A stretch of 64,000 bases of DNA, from positions 26,840,044-26,904,043 of the forward strand of contig NC_084887.1 of the NCBI RefSeq assembly GCF_958979055.1, in the 5' to 3' direction. This DNA is from Alnus glutinosa (Eukaryota; Streptophyta; Magnoliopsida; Fagales; Betulaceae). A program made the position numbers and the translations under genes. Under the pieces are notes generated by a model. It saw only the letters and a program-made list of their open reading frames with translations, had not been told where the DNA came from and searched no databases. Of the stretch, positions 1 to 11,700 are shown in pieces; position 1 is the stretch's first letter; the number at the start of each line of letters is the position of its first letter.

Positions 1-414
1 GGTTCAAACGGGTTAAACAAGTCAAGGGTTTCTTGTTTGGATCGAAATAGATGAAACGGATCATGTAGGGTTAGGTCAAAAGGGTTAAGTAGTTTATTTT
101 TGGGTCTAAACAGATCGACTCGTTTAATATACGGGTGAAGTAAATCGTGGTAAAGTTGAGTTAAATGAGTCCTATTCAAATTGATCTTTAATAGGTTAGC
201 AAAGTCAAGTAAATTGACCGGAACCCAAACCACCAAACCGGATTGCCAGCACCAACTCGAAACAAACGATTTTGCCTTTTTTTCCTTCATAATAATTGGT
301 GTAATATCGTATTTTATGTATCCCTGAGAAAAAATAAAAATAAAAATAAAAATAAAAATGAAAGGTATGTATGTATGAGAGAGAGAGAGAGAGAGAGAAA
401 GAGGGAGCACAAAA
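1..414. promoter_or_regulatory. 5' flank and leader of the GDPD4 gene
   Basis: This stretch is AT-rich and has no supported gene. A short (AAAAAT)n run lies near 331-360. A GA dinucleotide run at about 378-398 sits just upstream of the GDPD4 start, as GA/CT-rich leaders often do in plant genes. Short open frames here overlap these simple repeats and are not credible. No clear TATA box could be assigned. Confidence 0.45.
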
Positions 415-3400
415 ATGGCGATCCCAATGAGACCGGGAAGGAGACAACGAGGGGAGCGATTCCTACAGAGGCAATTCGGTGGGCACGGTGGTGGATTCCT
501 CCATCGCATCAGATTAAGATATTCCTCGCAAAGACTCTTTCGTACGATTATCATAAGCCTAGCCTTCATCGCTACCGTGCCTCCCATTTTCTTCCACTTC
601 CGACTCAGGGGCTTCCACCAGGTCTCTCAGTTCCTTCATCAACTCAAACCCTTCAAGATTTCCATCTTTGTTACTCTTTCCTTAAATAGAATTTGGATTA
701 CTGAGAATGAATGAACGAATGATTTGCATTTTGCAACGTCTGCACACGCAGATGCAACAAAGAAAGTGCGGCTGGCTGAATGATCCTCCGCTTGTATGTG
801 CTCACGGAGGTGACTCAACTAAGGCCTTCCCCAACACGGTAAGCTTCCCCCATGTTACCAAACTCACCTTTAAGTCCCACTACTAATGTTGTCCTACTTT
901 TTCTTCTTCACAGATGGCTGCGTATCGTATCGCACTTCGTTCTCATGTAGACTGCATTGAGATTGATGTTTCTCGTTCCTCAGATGGGGTTTTGTTCGCG
1001 CTGCACGATAGGTACTTCTGGGCTCCCTTGTTTTTGCTTTAAAATTTCACCACTATCATCTAGTTTTGCTGATTTATCATCTTAATTACTGCCATTGTAC
1101 ATGAACAACCTCAAATCAATTAATCGTGGAACTACCTTTGATAGCTAGGATGTTATGCGGGTGGAACTGGGTGTGTCTGAGATTCGAATCTTCTTTTTTA
1201 AGTTGTTTTATTACGGCAACGTATTGTGGTTGGTATAGCTCGTTATACATGATCTGAATTAAAATATGGAAAATGATGTAGAGAGGAATCAGAATATCTT
1301 GGATGTATCAAAATGATGAGAGTCGTATGTTAAGTAATACAATCAGTTAATCGTGTGGGTTAAACACATTTAATATCATTCATGCACTTTTGTGCTCTTC
1401 TGCTATCTTTTAGAATATTCCCTAGTATAGGAGTAGTAAATACGATCCTAAAACATTCATACCTGATAAACAAAGGTGTATTTGTCTAAAAGTGTTGAAC
1501 ATGTTCATGGTTAAGCATTATTTATCCAGATTGACAGATTGTTATCTATTGAATTAGCTACTTGGAGATTTGATTCTCACATGACAGGCAGGGATTTGCA
1601 GCGGATATCTGGAAACAGTACTTTTAAAGTAGGGCACTTGAGCATGAAAGAGGTGAGACTTTTGTGACTAGGCTTTCTTGTCAACAATGTTAAGCAGCTC
1701 CTCAAATATTTTCATTATGAATCAAGTTTTTACTGTCAATCTGCTAGTTAATGAATGCCAGCCACACTTATGGAATTGTAACTGTTAATTTATACACATG
1801 GAATTGTAGATGAACATTCATTTGGCTGGTTAGGTTCGGTTACCAGGGGTACCAATCCAATGCTAAGCAACCACCTATCTTCGTTAACCTTGGACTGGAC
1901 TGAGTAAGCATCTTGATTAATACTGTGCAAACCAACCGAAAGGGAACAGATTGATTTATTCCTGGTTTGAGCTAGGCCAAGTTGTGCCAAGTTTGATATC
2001 TTAACAGTTGTTGGTATTATCACTCATGTGTCCCAGTGGATCAATGTGATTGTGGCCTACATGCACATGGAAAAATGACATATGAGAAAACCAGCAAACT
2101 TGACCCTTCCTTAGTCAGGACCCTTAATTCAGCTCAAGTACTAGCCTTTGTTCTAATAAAATAGTTGGTCATGGTTTCCTAAAGTTAAGTGTAGAAGGTG
2201 TGATCTAGGATATTTTCCTCTTAGTTTAAATGTTGGGTTCTCAACTGTAAATTATCAGTGCTTCAGGTGTTAACAGAATTCTTGATAAAAAGTAAGGAGT
2301 GTTTGGACAAATTTAACACTGATGGCCTTTTGCCTTCAATAAATTGTTCTTCTCTGTATCTTCTATAATCTTAAACATTCTGGGTCATTTAAGGGAAATA
2401 GGATGAACCATAATCACAGTGATCCCTTTTGGAGGGAAGTGTCATTTTCTATTGGCAGCCTCAGTTTGACTTCAAAATTTTGATAGGAGGGATACAACGA
2501 ACCTTTTTCATATGATCTGGTTTGATATGAAGCTTGCAAAATTTTCAAATTGTCATGTCATATTAATCTCTAGGACAGCAAATACTTTCAGTTTTCTTTG
2601 GGTTTAATTTGGAGAAGATAATATTATTATTTAATGATTTTGGTTAATTGTACGTTACCCACTTGTGGTCTGGGTTGGAATCGAGTTTGATATGCCAACC
2701 TATGGTTTAAAAATTGCCAATTCTTTTTTTTTAATAACCGGGGTATCCGAGGCTTTCAACCGACTAGATCCCCGAAACACTGTGCAAAGCATCCCTCCAC
2801 ACGGGTTAGGTAAAACTCGGGCTTTTGCCCACGGGCATGCCCCTAAGGAATTGTTTGCACTAAAGGAGGGTCAAACCTTAGACTTGATGCTTCATGAGGT
2901 ATAAATTTTCATTTTACCCTTGTGAAGTCACATCCTTTAATATTTTTCTAGCCTTGAATTGTTAAAATTTGTGTGTAAATCCAGTACCTCGAAATAAAGC
3001 CCAAAAATCATGATAGCAACCTCATTACAATGTAAAATAAGCGAATATCTTTACCCCAAGTGGGTAAAGTGTAAGTCTTTAAACCAGAAGTTGGCAATTC
3101 GAACTTCATACAGGTGGTTAAAGTATAGTTTCGGTTTTAGTATTATCACAAACTCTGCATATATTATTTATACCAATAGATATATATGAGTAATGTTGAC
3201 TGATATTGTATTTTAGTTTGTGACTCTAGATAAAAGAGCTAGGCAGTGCTCATCAATCTGCACAGAAGTTTCATGATGAAAGAATTCCTACCATTGAAGA
3301 TGCTTTGACGGTATACTCCAGGATTTCCATTAATTATCTCTTTCTGAAATAATGTTTATTCCCCTATTTTACTATGCGTTTTGGTAAACATATTTCATCA

Positions 3401-4507
3401 ATCTTACTGACCCTTTTGGTGTGCCTCATGACACTATTCATTGACATCTATCTGCAAATTCTTTTTCTTTTATTCTATTAAAGCTTTGTCGTTGAGTTTT
3501 CTCTGACATTTTTAATTGATGTTCTTAGTTGATATCAAGTTCAGTTCGGCAAGTGATTCTAGATGCTAAGGTTGGGCCTCCATCATACGAAAAAGGGCTT
3601 GCAAAGGATATTCTTTCTGTTGTAAGTTTGCTATTTGGTTCCCCTTCTCCTTCCCCTGTTTTTATTTTTATTTTATTTATATTTTCTAACTCTTACTCTA
3701 CATATGTGCTTATAATGCATTGAATAACTATCTGCCATGTTAAATGACAACTAACTTCAAATATGAAGTTATCTTTTGGTTTCGCCATTTGCAAATACAC
3801 TATTATAAGCTAAAATGGTTTTCAAGTTTTACCCACAAAAAATGCTTTCAAGTCCTGTAGCCTTATAATTTTCAGTGCCTTTTTTAACAGGTTGAAAGAA
3901 CAAAGTGTTCAAATTGCCTCATATGGGCTAAAAGTGACAATTTGGCGAGGGATGTAATTAAACTATCACCGCATACTATGGTAAGAAGCAGTTAACTGAT
4001 TTTAAATCTTCAGGATCTTTTACTGTACAATTTTTTATTTTGCGATAATTGCTTTGTCCTGTTTGTTGAATTCTCTAGTGCTGATCAGTTGGGAAGATAA
4101 ACACTTCCTATCTTCAACTTGAGAAAATTTTGGTGAAGTTGTTGGCTGCTTTGAAACCTGAAATTGTCATGTTTCCTGCACATTAGACTGTATATATGGG
4201 GATCTTACCACGTATTCTTCATTTATAGGTCTTCTTTGCTCTTAAGTTTTTTTTTTTTTTTTTTTTTTTTTTTTGGGTGGGGGTGGTATTGCAAATATGG
4301 TTCCTTCCCTTAAAAGCCTTTTTGGTTCTTCCCCCCCCCCCCCCCCTCCTCAACTTTTTAATAGTCTTTTAGCTGCATTTTAAAGTAAAGGATGTGCTGC
4401 TTGAGATTGATAATCTTGTCACCAGCTGCCTTGAATTTATATACATAAAATTATCATGATTTAATTCATTTTACTGGTCTGGCAGGTTTTTCTTTCTTTC
4501 CTTCTGC

Positions 4508-4549
<42 letters not shown>

Positions 4550-5047
4550 TTACTCAACTGGTCTGATACAGGAAGCCAGATATTTTGGTACAGAAGTTGG
4601 TGATGTTGGTTTTTGAGTTTGTTCTCCTCGCATTCTAAAAGGGTGAGATGTCATTGCAGGTGGGCTACATTGTCATGAAGGATCCTTCTACTGGGGCTAG
4701 AACCAACTTATTGAGGATGAAAGGTGCTGGAGTCGTTGGTGTCTATCACCCTTTGATTGATGAAATGCTTTTGAAAATTCTGCATGGGTATGAAATTGGA
4801 TTGATTTATTAGTATTTGAATGTTAACTGCATGTGCGTGGTGTGTGTGATTTCATGTTTTACATTTGGGTCTTTGCAGGAGGAATAAAAAAGTCTATGCC
4901 TGGACTGTTGATGATGTGGATTCCATGCAAAAGATGTTGTTTGAGCGAGTGGATGCTGTTGTTACAAGCAACCCTACTCTACTTCAACGTCTAATGCAAG
5001 ATACTAGAACACAATGTCTTGAGGAAGGTTTTTCCATGTCACAATGA
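415..5047 (+). CDS. GDPD4: Glycerophosphodiester phosphodiesterase, GDPD4 type (9 exons, 337 aa)
   Basis: The predicted enzyme hydrolyses glycerophosphodiesters to glycerol-3-phosphate and an alcohol. Exons are 415-621, 752-838, 914-1011, 1592-1652, 3230-3310, 3529-3621, 3891-3980, 4660-4787 and 4879-5047. All introns are GT-AG and phase is kept throughout (1014 nt with stop). A basic N-terminus (GRRQRGERFLQ) is followed by one hydrophobic segment at residues about 42-60, which suggests a membrane-anchored protein. The GDPD catalytic signature is present: CAHGG with H87, the E-x-D pair E114 and D116, and LHD with H129. VILDAK (D190, K192) and VYAWTVDD near the C-terminus also fit the family. 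Length and whole-protein resemblance fit Arabidopsis GDPD4 (At1g71340) as I remember it. The start at 415 is the first ATG that keeps the hydrophobic anchor. Family assignment is very secure; localisation is inferred. Confidence 0.95.
2727..2903 (-). repeat. Probable short retroposed repeat in GDPD4 intron 4
   Basis: Read on the minus strand, a roughly 175-bp GC-richer block ends in GGTTATT followed by an A-run (the T-run at 2727-2734 on the plus strand). It contains CTAAGGTTTGACCC, which loosely resembles a pol III B box. It differs in base composition from the AT-rich intron around it. The structure suggests a SINE-like or intronic dispersed repeat. I cannot see a target duplication, so this is tentative. 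Confidence 0.35.
4243..4546. repeat. Simple-sequence cluster in GDPD4 intron 7
   Basis: A T-run of about 30 nt at 4247-4275, a C-run at 4331-4346 and an (AT)n run at about 4511-4546 lie within 300 bp of one intron. None contains coding or splice signals used by the gene. They are candidate polymorphic microsatellites and likely sites of sequencing error. Confidence 0.8.
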
Positions 5048-6081
5048 CATTCATTCATTTCGAGTACAGAACCTTTTCTGTGAATGTCAGAATATTTTGA
5101 AATACCATTTAGCCTTCATGAATTTACTTATACTACTGGATTTAGAATATTATCCCGGACTATGATTGTATTGACACGTTCACATGCATTTATAATCATG
5201 AGTGAATCATCTTTATCCACAACTTGTAGTTGATGACAATGGACCTTTTTTGATAGATGGTATTACTGTAAGGCTTTTCTACTTTAAGCTACTGTTTTGA
5301 GCCAATTTGATTGCTTACTCCGATTTAAAATGGATTGCACACTGTTCCTACTGGTACGTTGATCTATGGGCTCTAGTCGTTGATGTGCTGCATTGGTTGC
5401 CATTGATACCTAGTCCAACTTGGAGTTGGCCCCAACGATCTGGTCCGGATGAAGTCCCACTATGACAGTCTTAGTATTAGGGGTGGTTACTTGTGTTTGC
5501 GTGTCGGATTCGAGTCGTGTCAAGGCATGAATGGGTATAAAACTGTATAGGTCAATCTTAATTCGACCCATTTAATTAAACGGGTTAGATTCTTTAATCA
5601 TAATCTGTTAATTTCGTGTTAAGTTTATGAGTCGGGACAAAAAATTTGTAGCTATATGTTGCGTGTCCAGCCAATTTTTTTTTTTTCAAAAGTTGATTCT
5701 TAAATGATATGTTAATCATGGATGTGATTTACTATTTTGAAAAATGTGTCATCATCTCATAGAATGGTAACTCATCATTCGGAAACCACGTTTGTGGAAA
5801 AAAAAAAAAAAAAGTAAAGCATTTTTCTGTGGAGACGGAAATCAACCGGAGAGGAGCCGATCGTTTATAAGTAGAAGGCAAAATTATCAAACAAAATGTG
5901 AAAAGAAAATTTTTTCATTCACTCATAAAAGACCGGCTCATCTGCCGTTGGTTTCAATTGGAGAAGATATAAATCCTTTTCCTACAAAGAAACGTTAAAT
6001 TGGTTTCGTGTAACAAAGACTTAAACTGGCAGATCTGTGTCCAAGTTGTAGAAGTGCTTCCAAATTGCAGGGAAAGAGTAT
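5048..6081. other. GDPD4 3' flank, no gene seen
   Basis: The 3' untranslated region of GDPD4 probably occupies the first few hundred bases, but no clear polyadenylation signal can be singled out. The rest is AT-rich. A 15-nt A-run near 5799-5813 interrupts it. Open frames at 5792-5998 are lysine-rich by composition and have no recognisable domain. Confidence 0.5.
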
Positions 6082-7084
6082 CCTAGTGTGCACAAGGAAC
6101 CTTTTTTTTTTTTTTTTTTTATGGAAAGGTAATTTTTCATTAAAACAACCAACAGTACAACATCAAACACCACGAAGGTGAACATAATCAGACACCCTAA
6201 AGGTGTACATACATCTTAAAATAATACTGACAGTTGCTACTAAAATAACCCAGCCAACAGAATGATGCCTTTACGTTGACATACACATTTACTTGATCAG
6301 GGAGTTGGTCACACATTCTGGGCGACTGCCAAAAACTAAGTTAAAATGCGCACAAAGCAGACTGTCCAAGAAACACAATCAACAACAACACAGGAAAAGC
6401 TCAACAGAGAAGCTGTCTGTCGGAAAAGCCACCGCCTGTGACAGCGTGTGCAGCACACGCGCCGCCACCAGAAACAAACCCATCAACCCTCAAACGCCAA
6501 AAACCTTCGATCACCACCAGAACCACTAGCCACGGCGAAAAGCCCGAGTTGTGGCCATCATGCGCAGCCCCAATCCGAAAACCACACAGGCGCGTGAAGA
6601 CCATGCGCCGACCGTCGAGAGACCGCACAACCGTGGGGAGCGACTGGAGCACCAGAGACTGACGGCGAGCAAGGCTGAAGGGCGTGTGTCCAACAGAAGA
6701 TGACGGAAACTCGTAGATCTTGCCTCCAAAAATTTGACAGTGAACAAACTCGACCACGATCTCCGTCATCAACACGCCATGGACGGCAAGTTCCCGCCGG
6801 CACCTTCACCAGAGAACTCTCCTGCCTTTACAAACTAAAAAACATAAAAACTAACTTCCCACCGGATTCACACCGGGGAAACTAAACACCCACAACCCAA
6901 ACGGTTGGGAGACTCAAAACTTCAACAAAAACCAACTAGCCAAAACTAGGGAGGAGGGAGGTGTGGAAGCCTCCCTCCCCCAAACACAAAAGCAAATTGA
7001 CGGTTCTCACTCTCACTAGAAACGGGAGCTTCTCTCACTATAAAAGAAAAGTTCGAAGTTTTAAGCCTAGTGTGCACAAGGAAC
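6082..7084 (-). mobile_element. LINE-like retroposon without reverse transcriptase, with 19-bp target duplication
   Basis: The direct repeat cctagtgtgcacaaggaac occurs at 6082-6100 and 7066-7084 and brackets the element 6101-7065. The T-run at 6102-6120 is the poly(A) tail of a minus-strand insertion. The interior is unusually GC-rich for the window. It has open frames on the minus strand (for example 6401-6775) that show no domain I recognise. It carries no reverse transcriptase, so it must have been mobilised in trans by a LINE. The perfect long duplication shows a fairly recent target-primed insertion. It could be an internally deleted LINE or a 5' UTR/ORF1-derived non-autonomous family. 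Confidence 0.8.
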
Positions 7085-7109
7085 TTAAGACAGCACAAAA
7101 AAATTTAAA

Positions 7110-7245
7110 AAAAAAAATCACACCAACATTATATGATTGTTATGATATAAAAATGTAATATATAACATTATTTTAAAAAAAAAAAAAATCAACATTATAT
7201 GATTGTTATGATATAAAAATGTAATATATAACATTATTTAAAAAA
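7110..7245. repeat. Tandem duplication of an AT-rich unit, two copies
   Basis: The block beginning caacattatatgattgtta is present twice, about 66 bp apart, at roughly 7123 and 7190. Each copy runs into an A-rich tract after ATAACATTATTT. The copies are nearly identical, so the duplication is young. No coding role is visible. Confidence 0.75.
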
Positions 7246-7326
7246 AAAAAAACAAAAAATGATTAAAACTGTTACATCAAAATTATTTAATACTTACAAA
7301 ATAAAAAATTATAGCATTACCCGTTA

Positions 7327-8024
7327 TAATAAGAAGGGATAATTGCACCATTGGTCCTTGTGGTATATCATAATTATTTTTCACTCCCTATAATTAAAAA
7401 GTTCATGGGAGATCCTTGTGGTTATCAATAATTACAAATTAAACCCTGGAGTCAAATTCCGTTAAAATTTTTAATAGATTTCGTCAAATGTTAGCGCCAC
7501 GTGTTGCCAATAAGATAGCGACATGTGTCCATTTTAATAAAAAAATATAAATTTATTAAAAAATAAATAAATATACTTATTTATTTATTTTTTATTTTTA
7601 AAAAAAAAACAAAAAAATGAAAAATGAAAAATGGGAAGCAAAGGGGTGGCTGGCCAGTGGCCGCCGAGGGTGGCATGCGGCCACCCCCAAAGGGGTGGCC
7701 GGTCCCTTTGCTTCCTGTTTTTCTTTTTCTTTTTAAAAAAAATAAATAAAATAAAATAAGTATATTTATTTATTTTTTAATGAATTTATATTTTTTTTAT
7801 TAAGATAGACACGTATCGCCATTAAGATGGCGACACGTGACGCTGATGTGACATTTGACGGAGTCTGTTAATAATTTTAATGGAATTTAGCTTCAGGGAT
7901 TGATTTGTAATTATACAAATCACAAGAACTTCACATAAATTTTTTAAATTATAAAAAATAAAAAATAATTATGACATACTAGTGATACAACGTAGACGAA
8001 TTATGTAATTATTCCTAATAAGAA
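7327..8024. mobile_element. MULE-type MITE (680 bp) with 9-bp target duplication and very long TIRs
   Basis: The element spans 7336-8015 and is flanked by taataagaa at 7327-7335 and 8016-8024. A 9-bp duplication is the hallmark of Mutator-like elements. The left end GGGATAATTGCA pairs with the complement of the right end (GGAATAATTACA). Inverted similarity continues for about 280 bp on each side. At the centre, GGAAGCAAAGGG near 7635 and CCCTTTGCTTCC near 7706 form another inverted pair around a GC-rich GGGTGGCC-bearing core. The whole element can therefore fold into one long hairpin. There is no transposase, so it is non-autonomous. Long hairpins of this kind are known sources of small RNAs; that role here is inference. 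Confidence 0.85.
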
Positions 8025-8746
8025 TGAAGTCGCTTTCTCTCAAATAAAAAAAGAAAAAGAAAAAAAAGAAAATGAATGAAGTGCGTCAAATGACTTTTCA
8101 TGTGGCAACGGAACCCTCGAGAAAGAGCGGTGTTTAATTCAGGTAAAGGAAAAGTAAGTAATCACGTTCCTCTCTTCTCAATTTACCTTACTACTCCTGA
8201 ATGCATTGGAGTCTGTGCAGTGGCAAGATCGTCTGAATTACCGCGCACTGAACTTATCACCAGTCGATCCTTACAAGTTGGCGGGCCCACATTGAGAAAT
8301 TAGTTCAGATCACACTGGATATACGAGCGATGGCAGAGTAGTTACCCTAAACTCTAAGGTGGTACCGTGCTTTTTACCGTACTAGATTCAGACCGCGCCT
8401 GGCACATCCATCTGCTCTTCTGGTTAAAACTTAAAAGAGCTTTCAACTACTTGTCTCTTATCTTGTAAGTTAAGATTTGTATGAAATAAAATCTATAATA
8501 AAAGCGTTTTAGTAATTAGTACCACAAAGGATTGAATTTGAAGCACAAATAAAATTAAATGAGACAACAAAATCTGGGGAATTCTAGAAAAGACTCTCAT
8601 TTCTGAAACAGAATTTAATGGACACTGAATCCGTGTTTTATTACTTTGTCAGCGTCTTATAAAAGCTCATATAAATACAAAAAGGGTGTTTTTTTTATCC
8701 CAAATTTGATTCCTTTTTTCAGTTTGGTCTTATAATTTGGAAGGAG
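8025..8746 (+). promoter_or_regulatory. Upstream region of the DUF2062 gene
   Basis: This is the interval between the MITE and the DUF2062 start. It holds a purine-rich tract (about 8045-8075) and otherwise no repeat or coding feature I can support. The open frame at 8100-8303 has no recognisable domain. The gene's promoter presumably lies here. The MITE boundary is about 730 bp from the ATG. Confidence 0.4.
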
Positions 8747-11700
8747 ATGTCAATGGCAAGCATTGGATTGGGCCCTTGGTTCCACAAGAAGATCGTCGAT
8801 CCTCTAATCCAAATCCTCCGCAGGTACTCTCAAAAGATTTTGTCTTTGCCCTACTTCTTTTTGTTTTTTGTTTGTGGGTGTGGGTTATTGGGTGTAATTG
8901 AATTGAAATTGGGTGGGATCTTATTGGGTTTGTGCTCAATTGCTCATTGCTTTCGGTCTTTAATTGTTATTATGCGTTTCCCATGCTTAGGTTGTGGTAA
9001 TTTGTTTGTCAACAAGCATTGGGTTCTGGATTGAAACAACTCAGAGATCTGGAAAACCTCGGTTGATTTGATTTTAGTTCCAATCTTTAAATTCCTCGGT
9101 TGTAAAGATCAGCTCCGTTAATCCTTGTATTATTATTTGATGGTCATTTATTTATTTCTTCAATGTCTAAAACAGTAGAAAAATCAAAACCGAGTTATTT
9201 TGTTTTATATTTGTATATATAAAAAATATTTATATTTGTTTTATATTTATATTTTTTTGAAATATACTTATCAAAAAAATATTTGTAAGAACAATAAGCC
9301 TCCAAGAAAGCATTTTCAGTATGTTAAATTTTCTTCTTTTTCTCAGGGGTGCTGAGCCGAAGCAACTGGCATTCTCTGCTGCTCTTGGCATTACCTTGGG
9401 AGTATTTCCAATATGTGGTATATCGCATTTAGAAATTCTATATATATATTTTTTTTATTCCTTTTTGTCTTGCAGATGATTATGTGGTGAAATTAAGTAG
9501 TTGTGCTTATTGGTCGGTATTATTAAATTAATCTTTGAAGCATGATTCATAGTTTTATTTATACACCTTGTGCATTGGTTTTGCTTTGTGTGTGTGTGTG
9601 TGTCTACGTTAATAGTGAGCAACTGAGTGTACTGCAAGCATTCCTCAAGTGAACTAATGTTTCATTAACAGGCGTCACTGTGTTTCTATGTGGGATGGCT
9701 ATTGCACTGCTTCAATCTCGTTGCCATGCTCCAACTGCAATGCTGGCAAACTTTATTGCTACTCCAATAGAGTTGAGGTGCTTGTGTGCTTTCATACCAT
9801 CAAATTCGTTTCTTGTCATCATTGGTAATGGAGATCAGTTCTCACTTTATGTTCTGATTGCTGATGTGTTTTGCTTTCCAGCCTGCTAGTACCCTTCTTG
9901 CGCCTTGGTGAAATTATCTCTGGTGGACCTCAATTTCCATTGTCATCTGATGCTCTGAAGAAGGTTTTGACTGGCCAAGCTTCGCGCGAAGTCTTCCTAA
10001 GTATAGCCCATGCGGTAGGTAGCTTAATTAACATTCTTTAATTTTAACACACTCTCTCTCTCTCTCTAATGCGCGCACACATACTTTTTATGGGCTCATT
10101 CAGACCTCTAGTTATTGCTACTTGTGATTTTGGATCACTGTACACTGGTATTCCTTTTGTTTCTGATAATAGAGCAGTTATCTTCAATTGCTCGCTGTGG
10201 ATGCTAGGATGATCTGAAGTGTATTAATTTCAGTTGATATTGTGTTAATAATGGGGTCTCTGGGAGTGTTTGGTATCATGTTCAGGCTATAGTGATGTTA
10301 ATGTTTTGTTTTAACTAGAATTGTAATCTAGCCGATCCGAGCTGAGTATTGAATATTTAAGCTTGGTTCATTTAATTTTTTTTTTCAAATACAAGCCGAT
10401 CTCGAACTTATCGCCAAGCTAGATGATTTGTTCAAGCTTTGTTCATTAATTTTTTCGAACGAGCTCGAGCTTATTCGGAAGCTACTCTATTAACTTATTC
10501 ATTCCATATATAAAGTAAATGTCGTAATTGCTTAACTTTTTTTATTTTTTATTTGTAAATTCATACTAATTATTAGTTATTTAATTATTTGAGTAATTAG
10601 ATAAATTAACTTTAATCTTAAACAATCTAATCTCGTTCTTATATGTTTATCTTATAGTATGTATATACATTAATTACATACATACACACAAAAACTCACA
10701 CATATATATACATACACATAAACCCACTCACATACACAAAAGTACACGTATATATCTATATCAAAACTTACAATTACAATATCTATTACATTACAAAGAA
10801 AATTTCTTTTTATCTTTTTTAATACTTAAAATGTTCTCATTACAAAGTTAAAATAAATATTATAAAAATAAATAAAATAAAGAACGAGTTTATATGAGCT
10901 GAGTTGAGTTCATACGAGTTCGGTTTGTTTAGTAAATGAGCCTAAATTTGCCTAAATTTTTGTTAAAGCTCAATTCATTTAATAAATGAACCGATCCCAA
11001 GCCCGAACTTGTTCGTGAGCAACTCTGTTAATTTACAACCATAATTTTAACTGCTTGGACAAGGCTGTGAACCATGGAGTCCATTGTTGTTCCGCTACAA
11101 ATACGCGAATACAATTTGTTATGGTTGCATGAGTCTTGGGATACTGCAAACTCAGTGACCAAGTTGTCTCATTAGTTGGGACTTTAACCTAAGGATTCAG
11201 TCCTTTAACTCTGCATAATGATAGAAGTGGATATTTTTACTTTTTTGCTACTCCGGTAACTGGTTAAACTTATCCTGCAGATATACAAGATCAGTGAATG
11301 GTGACAGTGTTTAAAATGAAACTGGATTTGTATTAATTTTGTTGTGATTTGGTTGTTATAAACGATTGTTAGACTATGTAGCATTGACACGTCTACCAAG
11401 GAAGCCATCTCTATTGCCTGGACCACTGAGGCTTCCCTGATGCCTCCTCTCAGACACATGTTTGACATATTCTATACATCCCCATAATTCCTGAATCTTT
11501 TGTTCGCATGCGCATATAAATTTTGACTCAAAGATAAGATGCACGCTGAAGTTACCTTTTTTTTATTTTTATTTTTATCCCTACACAACTTTGAATGGTT
11601 ATCATGCATGGATTTATGGATTTGTTTTGTCCTTTTATCTTATTGCTTCTTTCAAGTACTTCCTTATTTATTTATTGACTTTTGATGAATAATGTTAGGA

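Noticed and set aside
243..689. 148-codon frame overlapping the first GDPD4 exon
   Set aside because: Wrong frame relative to the well-supported GDPD4 exon, and its middle is a translated GA repeat.
6401..6809. Several overlapping open frames on both strands
   Set aside because: They lie inside the GC-rich retroposon bounded by the 19-bp duplication and show no domain. GC-rich sequence produces long frames by chance.
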